Assembly: GCF_021654135.1 (NCBI RefSeq)
Contig: NZ_JAKGSD010000033.1
Location: forward strand, 5,924-69,923
DNA from: Amycolatopsis tucumanensis
GTDB lineage: Bacteria > Actinomycetota > Actinomycetes > Mycobacteriales > Pseudonocardiaceae
Direction of reading: 5' to 3'
DNA: 64,000 nucleotides
Shown here: positions 42,577-55,583 of the stretch, piece by piece
Numbering within the stretch: position 1 is the first letter of the stretch
How the letters are laid out: each line of letters starts with the position of its first letter
The notes under the pieces: generated by a model
Told to the model about the DNA's origin: nothing
The model's input: only the letters and a program-made list of their open reading frames with translations
Databases searched by the model: none
Translations under genes and position numbers: made by a program

Positions 42577-43526
42577 CGCGCGAGGCTCCTCATCGTGGGG
42601 GCCAGTGCACCCGCCCAACTCGACCGGGGCGCGGGGCGCGCTGGACCCGACGGGCCGGCCGCTACCTGGCTGGCTAGCTGCCGCAGGCGGCGGATGCGCT
42701 CGGCGGTCGGCGGGTGGGTGCTGAACAGCGCCGCCACCCCGTCGTCGCTGAGCGGGTGAGCGATCATGAGGTGGGCGTAGGCGGCGTGTGGAGCGTCGGC
42801 GGGCAGCGGCAGCCGCCGTGTCCACTGGTCGATCTTCTGCAGGGCGCTTGCTAGAGCGAGCGGGTCGCCGGAGAGATCCGCGCCGTCGACATCGGCTTGG
42901 TATTCGCGGCTGCGGCTGATGGCGAGCTGGATCAGCCCGGCCGCGACGGGGGCGAGGATCAGCATCAGCAGCGCGGCCACCGGGTGGGGTCCGTCGTCGT
43001 CCTCGGTGGACGAGCCGATGGGCAGGAACAGGGCGAGGTTGGCCAGGCTGGTGAGGATCCCGGCCAGGGCGGCGGCGACGCTGGAGGTGAGGATGTCCCG
43101 GTTGTACACGTGGGACAGTTCGTGGCCCAGGACCGCGCGCAGCTCGCGTGGGGTGAGCAGACGCAGGATGCCGTCGGTAACGCAGACCGCGGCGTGGCGG
43201 GGACTGCGGCCGGTGGCGAACGCGTTGGGCTGGGCGATGGGGCTGACATACAGCCGCGGCATCGGCTGGCCGGCACTGGTGGCCAGCTCGCGCACCATCG
43301 CATGCAGCTCGGGTGCCTGCGCTTCGTTGACCGGGCGGGCGGCCATGGCGTGCAACGCGATCGTGTCGGAGTAGAAGTAGGCGGCCCCGTTCATCACCAG
43401 CGACAGCACGGTGGCCACGATGAGTCCGGTGCTGCCGCCGAGCGCGTAGCCGATGGTGAGGATGAGCGCGGTGAGCACACCGAGCAGCAGCGCGGTCTTG
43501 AGCGCGTTGGTGTAGCGCCGCACCAT
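42573..43526 (-). CDS. htpX: HtpX-like membrane zinc metalloprotease
   Basis: 317 aa. Two N-terminal membrane helices precede the catalytic HELSH (H135-H139), and two further helices follow (LAGILTSLANLALFLP, AALLMLILAPVAAGL). The third ligand E is in SREYQADVDGA. STHPPTAERIRRL is a typical end. HtpX removes misfolded membrane proteins. It lies 36 bases after clpB. Confidence 0.94.
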   Translation of the reverse strand: MVRRYTNALKTALLLGVLTALILTIGYALGGSTGLIVATVLSLVMNGAAYFYSDTIALHAMAARPVNEAQAPELHAMVRELATSAGQPMPRLYVSPIAQPNAFATGRSPRHAAVCVTDGILRLLTPRELRAVLGHELSHVYNRDILTSSVAAALAGILTSLANLALFLPIGSSTEDDDGPHPVAALLMLILAPVAAGLIQLAISRSREYQADVDGADLSGDPLALASALQKIDQWTRRLPLPADAPHAAYAHLMIAHPLSDDGVAALFSTHPPTAERIRRLRQLASQVAAGPSGPARPAPRSSWAGALAPTMRSLAR

Positions 43527-43562
43527 GAGGATTCACCTCCCGTTGTCGTCTGGTGTTGTGGG

Positions 43563-46232
<2,670 letters not shown>

Positions 46233-46235
46233 GGG

Positions 46236-46592
46236 TCACCTCCACGGTTGTCGTTGACTACGGCGCAGCGCGCGTTCCAGCTGGTCGACCCGGTCCAGCA
46301 GATCCAGCACCAGCCCCAGAGCGGCGTAGTTGACCGAGAACGCGGCGCGCAGTCGCTGCATGCGGGCCAGCCTCGCCAGCTGGTCCGGGGCGAACCACAG
46401 CGCCCCGGCCCGGTCTCGCTCTGGGTCGAGCAACCCGAGCGCGACGAACCGGGTCACCAGGTCCGGGTGGGTGCCGGTGGCGCGGGCGAAGGATTCCAGG
46501 TCCAGCCACCCACGCCGGTTGTGGTCGGGATCGCGCTGGTAGCGGATCAACGCATAGCTCATCGGGGCACCTGGGATCGAACTGTCGGTCAT
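46236..46592 (-). CDS. CbpM-like chaperone modulator (MerR-related)
   Basis: 118 aa. A MerR-like helix-turn-helix region (GWLDLESFARATGTHPDLVT ... RFVALGLLDPERD) and C-terminal helix (LVLDLLDRVDQLERALR) fit CbpM, which binds the J-domain of CbpA and tunes it. It overlaps the DnaJ stop by 4 bases. The same place in other actinobacteria is held by HspR; here an HspR-like gene lies instead at 56,163. Confidence 0.75.
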   Translation of the reverse strand: MTDSSIPGAPMSYALIRYQRDPDHNRRGWLDLESFARATGTHPDLVTRFVALGLLDPERDRAGALWFAPDQLARLARMQRLRAAFSVNYAALGLVLDLLDRVDQLERALRRSQRQPWR

Positions 46593-47581
46593 GACCGCCT
46601 CCTCGCCGACGTGCCGCGGGGGTCGAAGGTCGAGGCTGTGGCCAGTTCGGCGAACAGCCGGCGCTCGGCGTCGGTAAGCCGGTCGGGTACCACGATCCGC
46701 GCCTCGGCGTAGAGGTCACCGGCCTGGCCGCGCGGGTGGGGCATGCCCTGTCCGCGCAGCCGCAACCGCCGGCCGCTGGAGGTACCCGCCGGGACCTTCA
46801 CCTTGGTCTGCCCGCCGGGGGTGTCCACCGCGACCGTCGCGCCCAATGCGGCTTCCCATGGCGCCAACGGCAGATCGACGGTCAGGTCTCGTCCGTCGAC
46901 GCGGTAGCGCGGGTGCGGTGTCAGCCGCACCACCAGATACAGGTCGCCCGCTGCCGCGGCGTTGCCGATGCCCTGGCCGCCTTGCCCGGCCAGCCGGATC
47001 CGCTGCCCGTCGGTCACCCCGGCGGGAATGGTCACCCGCAGCGTGCGCGGCCCGTCGGGGCCGGGCAGGGTCAGCGAACGCTGCCCGCCCCGGTATGCCT
47101 CCTCGACAGTCAATTCGAGTTCGGCCTCCTGGTCCGCGCCCCGCACGGACTGCCCGCGGGCGCGGGCGGTGCGCTGGCCGAAGATGCTGCCGAACAGGTC
47201 CTCGACATCGAACTCGCCGCCGAACCCGGCACTGAACGGCGACCCGCCGAACCCTCCGCCGGGCCCGGTGTTCACCCAGACCCGCTCACCACCGGAACCG
47301 GACCGCGCGCCGGTGCCGGCGCGGGCGCGCTGCCAGGTCTCGGGGTCGACGCCCTCGGGCACCTGCCGGAAGTCCGGCCCGAACGCGTCGTAGCGGCGCC
47401 GCGTCTCCGGATCGGAGAGCACCTGGTACGCCTCGGAGACCTCCTTGAACCGATCCTCGGCCCCCGGTTGCTTGTTCACGTCCGGGTGGTACTTGCGCGC
47501 CAGCGTGCGGTAGGCGCGCTGGATCTCCTCCTGACTGGCGGTGCGCGACACCCCCAGCGCCTCGTAGAAGTCACGAGCCAC
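46589..47581 (-). CDS. CbpA-type DnaJ co-chaperone
   Basis: 330 aa. The J-domain has YHPDVN (H32-D34). A Gly-rich region and two C-terminal substrate domains follow (ELTVEEAYRGGQRSLTLPGP, GDLYLVVRLTPHPRYRVDGR). The four CxxCxGxG zinc repeats of DnaJ are absent, so this is a type II/CbpA protein. It stimulates DnaK ATPase. Six bases after grpE. Confidence 0.92.
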   Translation of the reverse strand: MARDFYEALGVSRTASQEEIQRAYRTLARKYHPDVNKQPGAEDRFKEVSEAYQVLSDPETRRRYDAFGPDFRQVPEGVDPETWQRARAGTGARSGSGGERVWVNTGPGGGFGGSPFSAGFGGEFDVEDLFGSIFGQRTARARGQSVRGADQEAELELTVEEAYRGGQRSLTLPGPDGPRTLRVTIPAGVTDGQRIRLAGQGGQGIGNAAAAGDLYLVVRLTPHPRYRVDGRDLTVDLPLAPWEAALGATVAVDTPGGQTKVKVPAGTSSGRRLRLRGQGMPHPRGQAGDLYAEARIVVPDRLTDAERRLFAELATASTFDPRGTSARRRS

Positions 47582-47587
47582 CGAGCG

Positions 47588-48238
47588 TCACCCCCTGTCC
47601 CGCTCGTCTCGGGATCCGTCATCGGCGGCGCGGGCGGCGACCACGACCGTCGCCGGACGTAGTTGCCGGTCGGCGTCACCGTAGCCGGGGCGCAGTACCT
47701 CGACCACGGTGCCGGGCTTGGCCTCGGTGTCCGCGCGGGTGGACACGGCCTCGTGCCGGGTCGGGTCGAACGCCACGCCGTGGTCGTCGCGGCGTGGGTA
47801 GCCCAGTCCGGCCAGCACCGTCAGGGCCTGGTCGCGGACCGCGCGGATGCCCTGCACGATCGAGCCGGGGTCGGCGTCGGCGTGGGTCAGGGCGAGGTCG
47901 AGGTTGTCCACGACCGGCAGCCAGGCCGCGGCCACCCGGCCGCGCTCGTCAAGGCGTTGCCGTTCGCTGTCTCGGGCTACCCGCTTGCGCAGGTTGTCCA
48001 GCTCCGCGGCGGTACGCCGCCACCGGTCTTCCAGCTCGGCCACTTGTGCCCGCAGCCGAGCCACCTCGTCCTCGGGCTCGGCCTGGTCGGCCGGGGCGGC
48101 CGGGTCGGTTTCGGGAGCGGGCGGCTCGGCCCGCTCCCGCACGAACCGCTCCTCCCGCGGCTGCTGCTCGCCGACCGTCGCTCGGCCGCCGGGGTCGAGG
48201 TGCTCGCCGGGGCCGGAGCGGATGCGGTCCTCGGCCAT
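47588..48238 (-). CDS. grpE: GrpE nucleotide-exchange factor
   Basis: 216 aa from ATG 48238, which has GAGGAGGG 8 bases upstream. An acidic Glu/Pro-rich N-terminus leads to the long coiled coil (DEVARLRAQVAELEDRWRRT ... AELDNLRKRV) and the beta domain ending GTVVEVLRPGYGDADRQLRP. It releases ADP from DnaK. Fourteen bases after dnaK. Confidence 0.92.
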   Translation of the reverse strand: MAEDRIRSGPGEHLDPGGRATVGEQQPREERFVRERAEPPAPETDPAAPADQAEPEDEVARLRAQVAELEDRWRRTAAELDNLRKRVARDSERQRLDERGRVAAAWLPVVDNLDLALTHADADPGSIVQGIRAVRDQALTVLAGLGYPRRDDHGVAFDPTRHEAVSTRADTEAKPGTVVEVLRPGYGDADRQLRPATVVVAARAADDGSRDERDRG

Positions 48239-48252
48239 GGCGTGCCCTCCTC

Positions 48253-50136
<1,884 letters not shown>

Positions 50137-50159
50137 GAGAAGCGCCTCCCCTCACGTGA

Positions 50160-50633
50160 TCAGGACTGGCTGGTCTGCAGCAGTTCGCGGGCGCGTTCGG
50201 CGTGCGCGGGGTCGACCAGCACCTCGTAGCGGTCGGCGATCAGCTGGCTGGCCGAGAGGAAGTCCCGGCGGCCACCGGAGAGCGCGTGCCAGATCAGGGC
50301 CGCCACGGCGCCGACCACCGCGCCCCACAGCAGCGCCCACAAGATCACCGCGAACCACGCGACCGCGTTGGTGGTGAACAGCGCCAGGAACACGCCGAAC
50401 AGCAGCCCGATCCACAGCCCGTTGAGGGCGCCCAGCCCGGCTGCCTTCGGATATGTCAGCCGGCCCAGCACGTCTTCCACCAGGCGCAGGCCCACGCCGC
50501 TGATGGTGGTGTGCTCGACCGGGAAACCCTTGTCGGACAACGAGTCCACCGCGCGTTCCGCGTCGGCGTAGTTGTCGAACCCCGCCACGACCTCCCGGTT
50601 ACGGGAGCTGGTCACCTGAGCCAATCGAGCCAT
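50160..50633 (-). CDS. general-stress-like membrane protein
   Basis: 157 aa. NREVVAGFDNYADAERAVDS at the start is the ferredoxin-like segment of the general stress protein 17M/DUF1269-like group. Two membrane helices follow (LNGLWIGLLFGVFLALF, WFAVILWALLWGAVVGAVAA), then a C-terminal ADRYEVLVDPAHAERARELL. GGAGG precedes the ATG. It heads the chaperone operon, 23 bases before dnaK; the operon promoter should lie between 50,634 and 50,838. Confidence 0.75.
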   Translation of the reverse strand: MARLAQVTSSRNREVVAGFDNYADAERAVDSLSDKGFPVEHTTISGVGLRLVEDVLGRLTYPKAAGLGALNGLWIGLLFGVFLALFTTNAVAWFAVILWALLWGAVVGAVAALIWHALSGGRRDFLSASQLIADRYEVLVDPAHAERARELLQTSQS

Positions 50634-50838
50634 TGCTTCCGCCTCCCTGCTGTTGTGAACTCGCCTTCGATGGGTCTCTCCGCCCCACGAGCGCTACTAC
50701 ACGCATGCCGCGCGTAGCGGGAGAGAAATCACCGGCCAACCACCCGCATACCCGCCGCGGCTCGCACCAACCGGGCTTGCGGTCACCGCCGCGGACAGGT
50801 CGACGGGGTCGCCCTGTCGGCTGGTGCGGATGCTGCAC

Positions 50839-51477
50839 CTAGCGGGATGCCACGGGACTGCGGTGCCGGTGTCGGTCGCCGTGCCTGCTGCGCGCCGTGC
50901 GGCTGGGGTTGCTGCCGTGCGCCGCACCGCCGGGATGGAGCACCCGCTCACCAGGCAGTCGGCGTGGCGCGCGGTGCGCACCGTCCGGTGTGGGCCAGGG
51001 CGCGGTGGGAGCGCTGGTCCGGGGCGGTCGATGCGGGGCCGGCACCAGCTGGGCGTCGGCGAGCAGGTCGAGCTGGTTCAACGTCGCCGCGACGTGCCCG
51101 GCTGCCTCGGTGATCACCACCGGAACCCTGAGCACGTCACGGAGCAGGCGCAGCAGCAGCCCGAAGCCGGTGAAGTCCAGGCGTCGGACCCGGTGCAGGT
51201 CGATCACGACCTGCCGGGCGCCGCCGGTGCGCAGCCGGGCCAGCCACCGCGGCAGGTGCCGGGCCAGGCGCTCGGCCTGCTCCGCGCTCGGACGCAGAAT
51301 CCATACGCCGTCGCCGGAGTCGGCCAGCACGCGCCCGGCGGGCACCCCGCTGGCACTGGTCCCACGGTCACGCGTGCACGCCTGCGGCATGAGCCGGTTC
51401 GTGCCGGTGCGCGCTGGCCGGGCGCCGTGCCCGGTGCTCGGCGCGGGCGTCGATACGAACGTCGGTGCACTCGCCAT
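50839..51477 (-). CDS. STAS-domain protein
   Basis: 212 aa from ATG 51477 (GGGAGG upstream; the frame is open to 51564). The centre is a STAS domain: VVIDLHRVRRLDFTGFGLLL and VVITEAAGHVAATLNQLDLL. The expected phosphorylation serine (DSxG) reads DFTG, with Thr in that spot. The last 60 residues are Arg/His/Pro-rich and probably disordered. STAS proteins are anti-anti-sigma factors in partner-switching. It is divergent from hsp20 at 51,744. Confidence 0.65.
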   Translation of the reverse strand: MASAPTFVSTPAPSTGHGARPARTGTNRLMPQACTRDRGTSASGVPAGRVLADSGDGVWILRPSAEQAERLARHLPRWLARLRTGGARQVVIDLHRVRRLDFTGFGLLLRLLRDVLRVPVVITEAAGHVAATLNQLDLLADAQLVPAPHRPPRTSAPTAPWPTPDGAHRAPRRLPGERVLHPGGAAHGSNPSRTARSRHGDRHRHRSPVASR

Positions 51478-51590
51478 CCCGAACACCACCTCCCATCCTG
51501 GCGTCCGCGAGCAGAGCGGGATGAGTTGGCCGTCGTTCACCCAACAAGACGTGCACGACTCCATCCCGTGTTCCCGACACCACCCGTGTT

Positions 51591-51606
51591 TGTGACTCAG
51601 ATCACA
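51591..51606. promoter_or_regulatory. CRP/FNR-family operator upstream of hsp20
   Basis: TGTGA-CTCAGA-TCACA is a perfect match to the CRP-type consensus TGTGA-N6-TCACA. It lies about 138 bases before the Hsp20 start at 51744 and 6 bases before the HAIR-like repeat. A near-identical site precedes the Hsp20 gene at 60,874. Confidence 0.65.
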
Positions 51607-51611
51607 TAAAT

Positions 51612-51632
51612 CTTGAGTCGGATAGGCTCAAC
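51612..51632. promoter_or_regulatory. HAIR-like HspR operator
   Basis: CTTGAGT-N7-GCTCAAC matches the HspR-associated inverted repeat CTTGAGT-N7-ACTCAAG at 12 of 14 fixed positions, with the correct 7-base spacer. HspR represses heat-shock genes in actinobacteria. The site lies upstream of hsp20 at 51,744; an HspR-like gene is at 56,163. Confidence 0.6.
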
Positions 51633-51743
51633 TTCGGGAACAAGAGGTGGCTCATGTTCGTCGTGGTGGATGTCCGGCCGCCGGGGCGACAGGTTCTGGC
51701 GGACGCGGTAACGACACGTGATCGAGTTGTGGAGGTGAGAGCC

Positions 51744-52199
51744 ATGACGCTGCCTGCTGTGCGATCGTCGAGCTCGCTGCGGCACTGGGACCCGTTCCGG
51801 GAGTTCGAGGACCTCTACAGTCAGATGGGCCGCTGGATGGACTCGGTGGCCGGTCGCCTCGACGAGGGCGTGCGGGCCTGGTCGCCGCTGGCCGACGTGA
51901 CTGAGACCGAGGACGCCTACCTGGTCGAGGTCGAGCTGCCCGGGATCAAGCGCGACGACATCACCATCGACGTGGTCGGCACCGAGCTGGCCATCAACGG
52001 TGAGGTCAAGGAGAAGGAGCGGCAGGGCTGGTTTAGGCACCGCACCCGCCGCACCGGCCAGTTCGCCTACCGGGTGACCCTGCCGCAGGACGTGAACGCC
52101 GACAAGATCGAGGCCACCCTCGACGAGGGCGTGCTGACCGTCCGTGTGCCCAAGACCGAGGCGGCCAAGCCGCGCCGCATCGCGATCAGCGGCAAGTGA
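51744..52199 (+). CDS. Hsp20 small heat-shock protein
   Basis: 151 aa. The alpha-crystallin domain runs from about 45 to 140 (ADVTETEDAYLVEVELPGIK ... DEGVLTVRVPKTEAAKPRRI), with the GVLT motif and an A/I-x-I end (IAISGK). The holdase keeps unfolding proteins soluble for DnaK/ClpB. ATG 51744 has GGAGGTGAG upstream; an earlier start at 51654 is open but unlikely. CRP-like and HAIR-like sites lie upstream. Confidence 0.93.
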   Translation: MTLPAVRSSSSLRHWDPFREFEDLYSQMGRWMDSVAGRLDEGVRAWSPLADVTETEDAYLVEVELPGIKRDDITIDVVGTELAINGEVKEKERQGWFRHRTRRTGQFAYRVTLPQDVNADKIEATLDEGVLTVRVPKTEAAKPRRIAISGK

Positions 52200-52220
52200 C
52201 CATCCCCAGGCAGTCCACCG

Positions 52221-52280
52221 GCAATGCCCGCGCCACCTGCCCCGCCTAGCACAGCCGCGGGTCGGTGGCGCGGGCGTTGC
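52221..52280. terminator. bidirectional terminator hairpin
   Basis: GCAATGCCCGCGCCAC (52221-52236) pairs with GTGGCGCGGGCGTTGC (52265-52280), 15 of 16 bases, between two convergent genes. The loop is 28 bases and can itself fold. Confidence 0.7.
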
Positions 52281-52303
52281 TGTGGCTGTGAGAAACCGGG
52301 CTG

Positions 52304-53092
52304 CTAGCTCGTCGCGGCTCCCGCGGTGGTGGCGTCAAGCCGGAACTTGGTCAGGGCGCTGTCGAAGGTGTCCTGTTCGTGGGCGGAGACCAGCATCTCG
52401 GCGACGTCCCGGAGTTTGGTGTTGGTGTTCTGCGAGGCTCCCTTGAGCAAGTGGAACCCGCCTTGGGCGTCGCAGCCGAAGTGGCGCATCAGCAGGCCCT
52501 GGGCCTGTCCGATCGTCTGCCGGGTCTCCAGCGCCACCTTGAGGTGGTCCACCAGGCGGCGGCTGTCGTGGAACAGTTGCGCGTTGTCGAACACCACGCC
52601 GGCGTGCACCGTCAGCAGCAGCGCGACGTCGTGGACGGTCTCGTCGAATCGGTGCGGCTCGTCGGAGAACACCGTCAGCACCGCCGACCCGCCCGATCCG
52701 CCGCAGCGGCGGGTCGGCACCGGCAACACCAGGACACTGCGATAGCCGTGCTCGGCCAGACGCGCGCTGAACCGCGGCCACCGCTGATCGGTGTGCGTGT
52801 CGTCCACCCGGCGAGGTTCGCGATACCGCAACGCTTCCACGAGCGGGCCGTCACCGGTCAGCATGTCCTGCGTGGGCGCCGCTGCACCCGGCGTCGCGCA
52901 GGCCGCCACCACGTCCGCTTGCTCGGCCCGCGCGCCGGTCATGGTGACGGTGACCGCCGCGCAGCCCGGCACGGTGCGCAGCACCCGCTCGGCAAAGCGT
53001 CCCAGCGCGCCCGTCACGTCGTCGTCCTCGACCAGCCGCGACACCTCGGCCAGCTCCTGGGAGATGGTCAGCAGCTCGGTTTCGCCGGTCAT
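52304..53092 (-). CDS. GAF-ANTAR regulator
   Basis: 262 aa from ATG 53092. A GAF domain (FAERVLRTVPGCAAVTVTMT ... FDETVHDVALLLTVHAGVVF) is followed by an ANTAR RNA-binding domain (ALETRQTIGQAQGLLMRHFG ... LLKGASQNTNTKLRDVAEML). ANTAR proteins act as antiterminators binding paired RNA stem-loops. In actinobacteria this pairing is common in stress networks. Confidence 0.85.
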   Translation of the reverse strand: MTGETELLTISQELAEVSRLVEDDDVTGALGRFAERVLRTVPGCAAVTVTMTGARAEQADVVAACATPGAAAPTQDMLTGDGPLVEALRYREPRRVDDTHTDQRWPRFSARLAEHGYRSVLVLPVPTRRCGGSGGSAVLTVFSDEPHRFDETVHDVALLLTVHAGVVFDNAQLFHDSRRLVDHLKVALETRQTIGQAQGLLMRHFGCDAQGGFHLLKGASQNTNTKLRDVAEMLVSAHEQDTFDSALTKFRLDATTAGAATS

Positions 53093-53582
53093 GCGCACAA
53101 ACCCCTTTGTCGCGGCAACGGCCACGGTCGCGCGGACTCAACCCCGGCCTGCCGCGGGAGCGCCGGAGGCGACCTTCATCGCATCCGATGCTGCGCTGCT
53201 GAACACCGACCGTCGATGACCGTACCGAAGTATCGAGGTCGCCCCCGACGACCCCAAGTCTTGGCACCGCCCGCGCCGACCGCAACCCTGTCCAGCGCGC
53301 CGCCTCCCCGACAGTGCTTCGCCCTCTGGAAACCGGGCAGCGCCGTCACTAGCATGTCGGTCAGCTCGCGGTTGTGCAGTCAGCCGGGACGTGCTGCAAA
53401 CCCACTCAGGTGGAGCAGGACAACCAGGCCCATCCGCACCTGCGACGGCTCGCGCACCGCACGACTTCGGCGCGGGCCACGGCCGGCGTCCCCTCCGCCG
53501 CATCGCGAGACGGAGGTCTGGCCGTGTTCCCTGCCCACCCGCTGCCGCCGCGACGTTCCAGTCGACCTCCCTGGGGCGTGTC
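53093..53582. other. intergenic stretch without a supported gene
   Basis: No ribosome site, product or strong hairpin recognised. It separates the divergent ANTAR and STAS genes and should contain both promoters. Confidence 0.45.
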
Positions 53583-54638
53583 ATGACCGACCGCCTCATT
53601 CGGCCGCCCGGCGCCGGTGAGCCCGACCACCCGGACCACGCGCACGCCAGCCACGGCACGTGTCCCGCGTTCCGGGTCGCGCTGAGCAGCCCCACACCCA
53701 GCGCGCTGCTCGCCGAGGTTCACGGCGAGCTGGATCTCCTCACCGCGCCCCAACTGCGGAGCCGACTCACCCACGCCCTAACCGGCTCCCGGCACACCGT
53801 GCTCGTCACGGACCTCACCGACGTGCGGTTCCTGGGCGCCGCTGGCATCACCGCGCTCCTGCAGGCCCGCGAGCACGCCCACCAGCGCCGGATCGCGTTC
53901 CGGGTCGTCGCCACCCACCGGCCGGTGCTCCTGCCGCTGACCCTGCTCGACCTGACCACCACGTTCGACGTCCACCCCAGCCGTGCCCAGGCCCTGGCCG
54001 CACCGTCATACCTCGCAGGCAACGGCCGCGTCCGGCGCGAACAACCACCGACCCGGACGGCGGCGAGCCAGGTTCAGAAGGCCACGGCCCCTGACACGAC
54101 CAGGCGGCACGCGCAACCCGAACTCCACCAGGCGCGCGACGACACAACATCCATAGACCGTGGTGAGGGGATGCAACCTCATCGCCATCAGGCTGTCCGG
54201 CGAGTGCGAGCCCACTCCAGCGCGCAACCGACTCGCGGATCGCCTCGTCACCTGGCAGCGTTGCCGGGCACGCCGCTGGGTTGCGATGGAAACACCGCCC
54301 ACGCCGTGCCTGGGCGCCGCTGGGTCAGTGAGCTGGTCGAGTGGAAGTCGGCCCAGGGAACGACACGGCACCTAGCGTGGACACCGCTCAGGTTTGCTGT
54401 GGTGAACCGTCGGGTATCTCCGGGGATGACTCTTCGCCGTGGAGAGTGTTCTCGGACGAAGGTGGTGTGGTGCCATGTCCACCCAGGCGTGGGAGACGGC
54501 AGGCAGCACCTCGACAGCGCCCGGCGTGAGCTGCGACCTCGATACGACACCGACCAAGCACGTGCGTCGGCTGGTCCGCGGCTTGGTGGCCGACCACGGC
54601 GGCGTGGTCGTCGAGGACGCCGTTCTGGTGGCCGATGA
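53583..54638 (+). CDS. STAS-domain protein with doubtful long C-terminus
   Basis: The reading frame from ATG 53583 gives 351 aa, but only residues 25-145 look like protein: ALLAEVHGELDLLTAPQLRS, VLVTDLTDVRFLGAAGITAL and LLDLTTTFDVHP form a STAS domain (FLGAAG in place of LDSAG, so no phosphorylatable serine). The remaining 200 residues are Arg/His/Thr-rich and overlap the next gene by 164 bases. This looks like run-on after loss of the normal stop, perhaps a frameshift near 54,000-54,100, or a sequencing slip. Confidence 0.55.
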   Translation: MTDRLIRPPGAGEPDHPDHAHASHGTCPAFRVALSSPTPSALLAEVHGELDLLTAPQLRSRLTHALTGSRHTVLVTDLTDVRFLGAAGITALLQAREHAHQRRIAFRVVATHRPVLLPLTLLDLTTTFDVHPSRAQALAAPSYLAGNGRVRREQPPTRTAASQVQKATAPDTTRRHAQPELHQARDDTTSIDRGEGMQPHRHQAVRRVRAHSSAQPTRGSPRHLAALPGTPLGCDGNTAHAVPGRRWVSELVEWKSAQGTTRHLAWTPLRFAVVNRRVSPGMTLRRGECSRTKVVWCHVHPGVGDGRQHLDSARRELRPRYDTDQARASAGPRLGGRPRRRGRRGRRSGGR

Positions 54639-55008
54639 GCTGGTCAGCAACGCGCACCGACATGGTGCGCCCCGGCGCACCTGCCGCGCCACGCTGATCC
54701 ATCATGGTCGGCGGCTGCGGATCGAGGTCGACGACACCGCGAGCGGGCTGCCCCGGATCCGTCCGCCGGATCACTCGGGGGGACGCGGCCTGCTGCTGGT
54801 CGACCGGCTGGCGTCGGCCTGGGGCGTGCAGCACCGCGCCGGTGGCAAGACGGTGTGGGCCGAGCTGGCCCTGGACGGCGCAGGACATAACGGTGCGTCC
54901 CGGCATCTGGCGGTGGCACGCGCGCGAGGCACCGAACCCCGTAGTGGCGGCTCGCTCACCTCGGCATCCTGGCCCGCCCTCACCGACACCTCCCACGTGC
55001 CGACGTGA
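54475..55008 (+). CDS. RsbW-like anti-sigma/serine-kinase ATPase
   Basis: 177 aa from ATG 54475. The HATPase_c domain shows the N box DAVLVADELVSNAHRHGAPR and the ATP lid SGGRGLLLVDRLASAWGVQ. Such proteins bind sigma factors or phosphorylate STAS antagonists. Its stop overlaps the next STAS gene (GTGA), giving a kinase-antagonist pair. Confidence 0.85.
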   Translation: MSTQAWETAGSTSTAPGVSCDLDTTPTKHVRRLVRGLVADHGGVVVEDAVLVADELVSNAHRHGAPRRTCRATLIHHGRRLRIEVDDTASGLPRIRPPDHSGGRGLLLVDRLASAWGVQHRAGGKTVWAELALDGAGHNGASRHLAVARARGTEPRSGGSLTSASWPALTDTSHVPT

Positions 55009-55394
55009 CCCCTCCCAGCGAGCAACCGCCGCCGGTGGAGTTGAGCATCCGCTCGCACCGAGAGGCCGACGACGGCACCCTGGTGATCGAGGTGACCGGC
55101 GAGGTCGACCTGGACACCGCGCCGCACCTGGCCGCGGCGATCATCGAGTGCCTCGATCGGGAGGCCAGCCGCGGCCCCTGCATCCTGGATCTGACCGCGG
55201 TCACGTTCCTGGACTCCGCCGGACTGACCGTGCTGCTGCAGGCCACCCGGCACGCGGGACGGCGGCACGCATCGCTGCCGGTCGTGGTCGACGCGAACCG
55301 TCCCGTCATCAGGCCCATCGAGGTCACCGGCCTCGACGACGTCCTGGCGCTCTACCACACGGTCGACGAGGCGCTGCAGGCTCCCAGACCCTAA
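55005..55394 (+). CDS. STAS-domain anti-anti-sigma factor
   Basis: 129 aa; GTG start coupled to the ATPase gene. VIEVTGEVDLDTAPHLAAAI and the phosphorylation loop VTFLDSAGLTVLLQA (DSAG serine present) are complete. It should be the substrate and release partner of the preceding RsbW-like protein. Confidence 0.9.
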   Translation: MTPPSEQPPPVELSIRSHREADDGTLVIEVTGEVDLDTAPHLAAAIIECLDREASRGPCILDLTAVTFLDSAGLTVLLQATRHAGRRHASLPVVVDANRPVIRPIEVTGLDDVLALYHTVDEALQAPRP

Positions 55395-55583
55395 GCCGCC
55401 CCCTGGGTTGCTGAGAGAGCGTCGGCGGCCACCGACCTCCGGCTGATGCATCCGAGCGATGCGCGGCGACCGGTGGTGCACGATCGCGCCGACCCTGGGG
55501 TGGAGCGGTCACGGTTCACTCGTTCGGGTTGAGTCCGCCGTCGGGCCGCGGCCATTGTGGTCCGCCGACCGTAGGGTGGCCGC

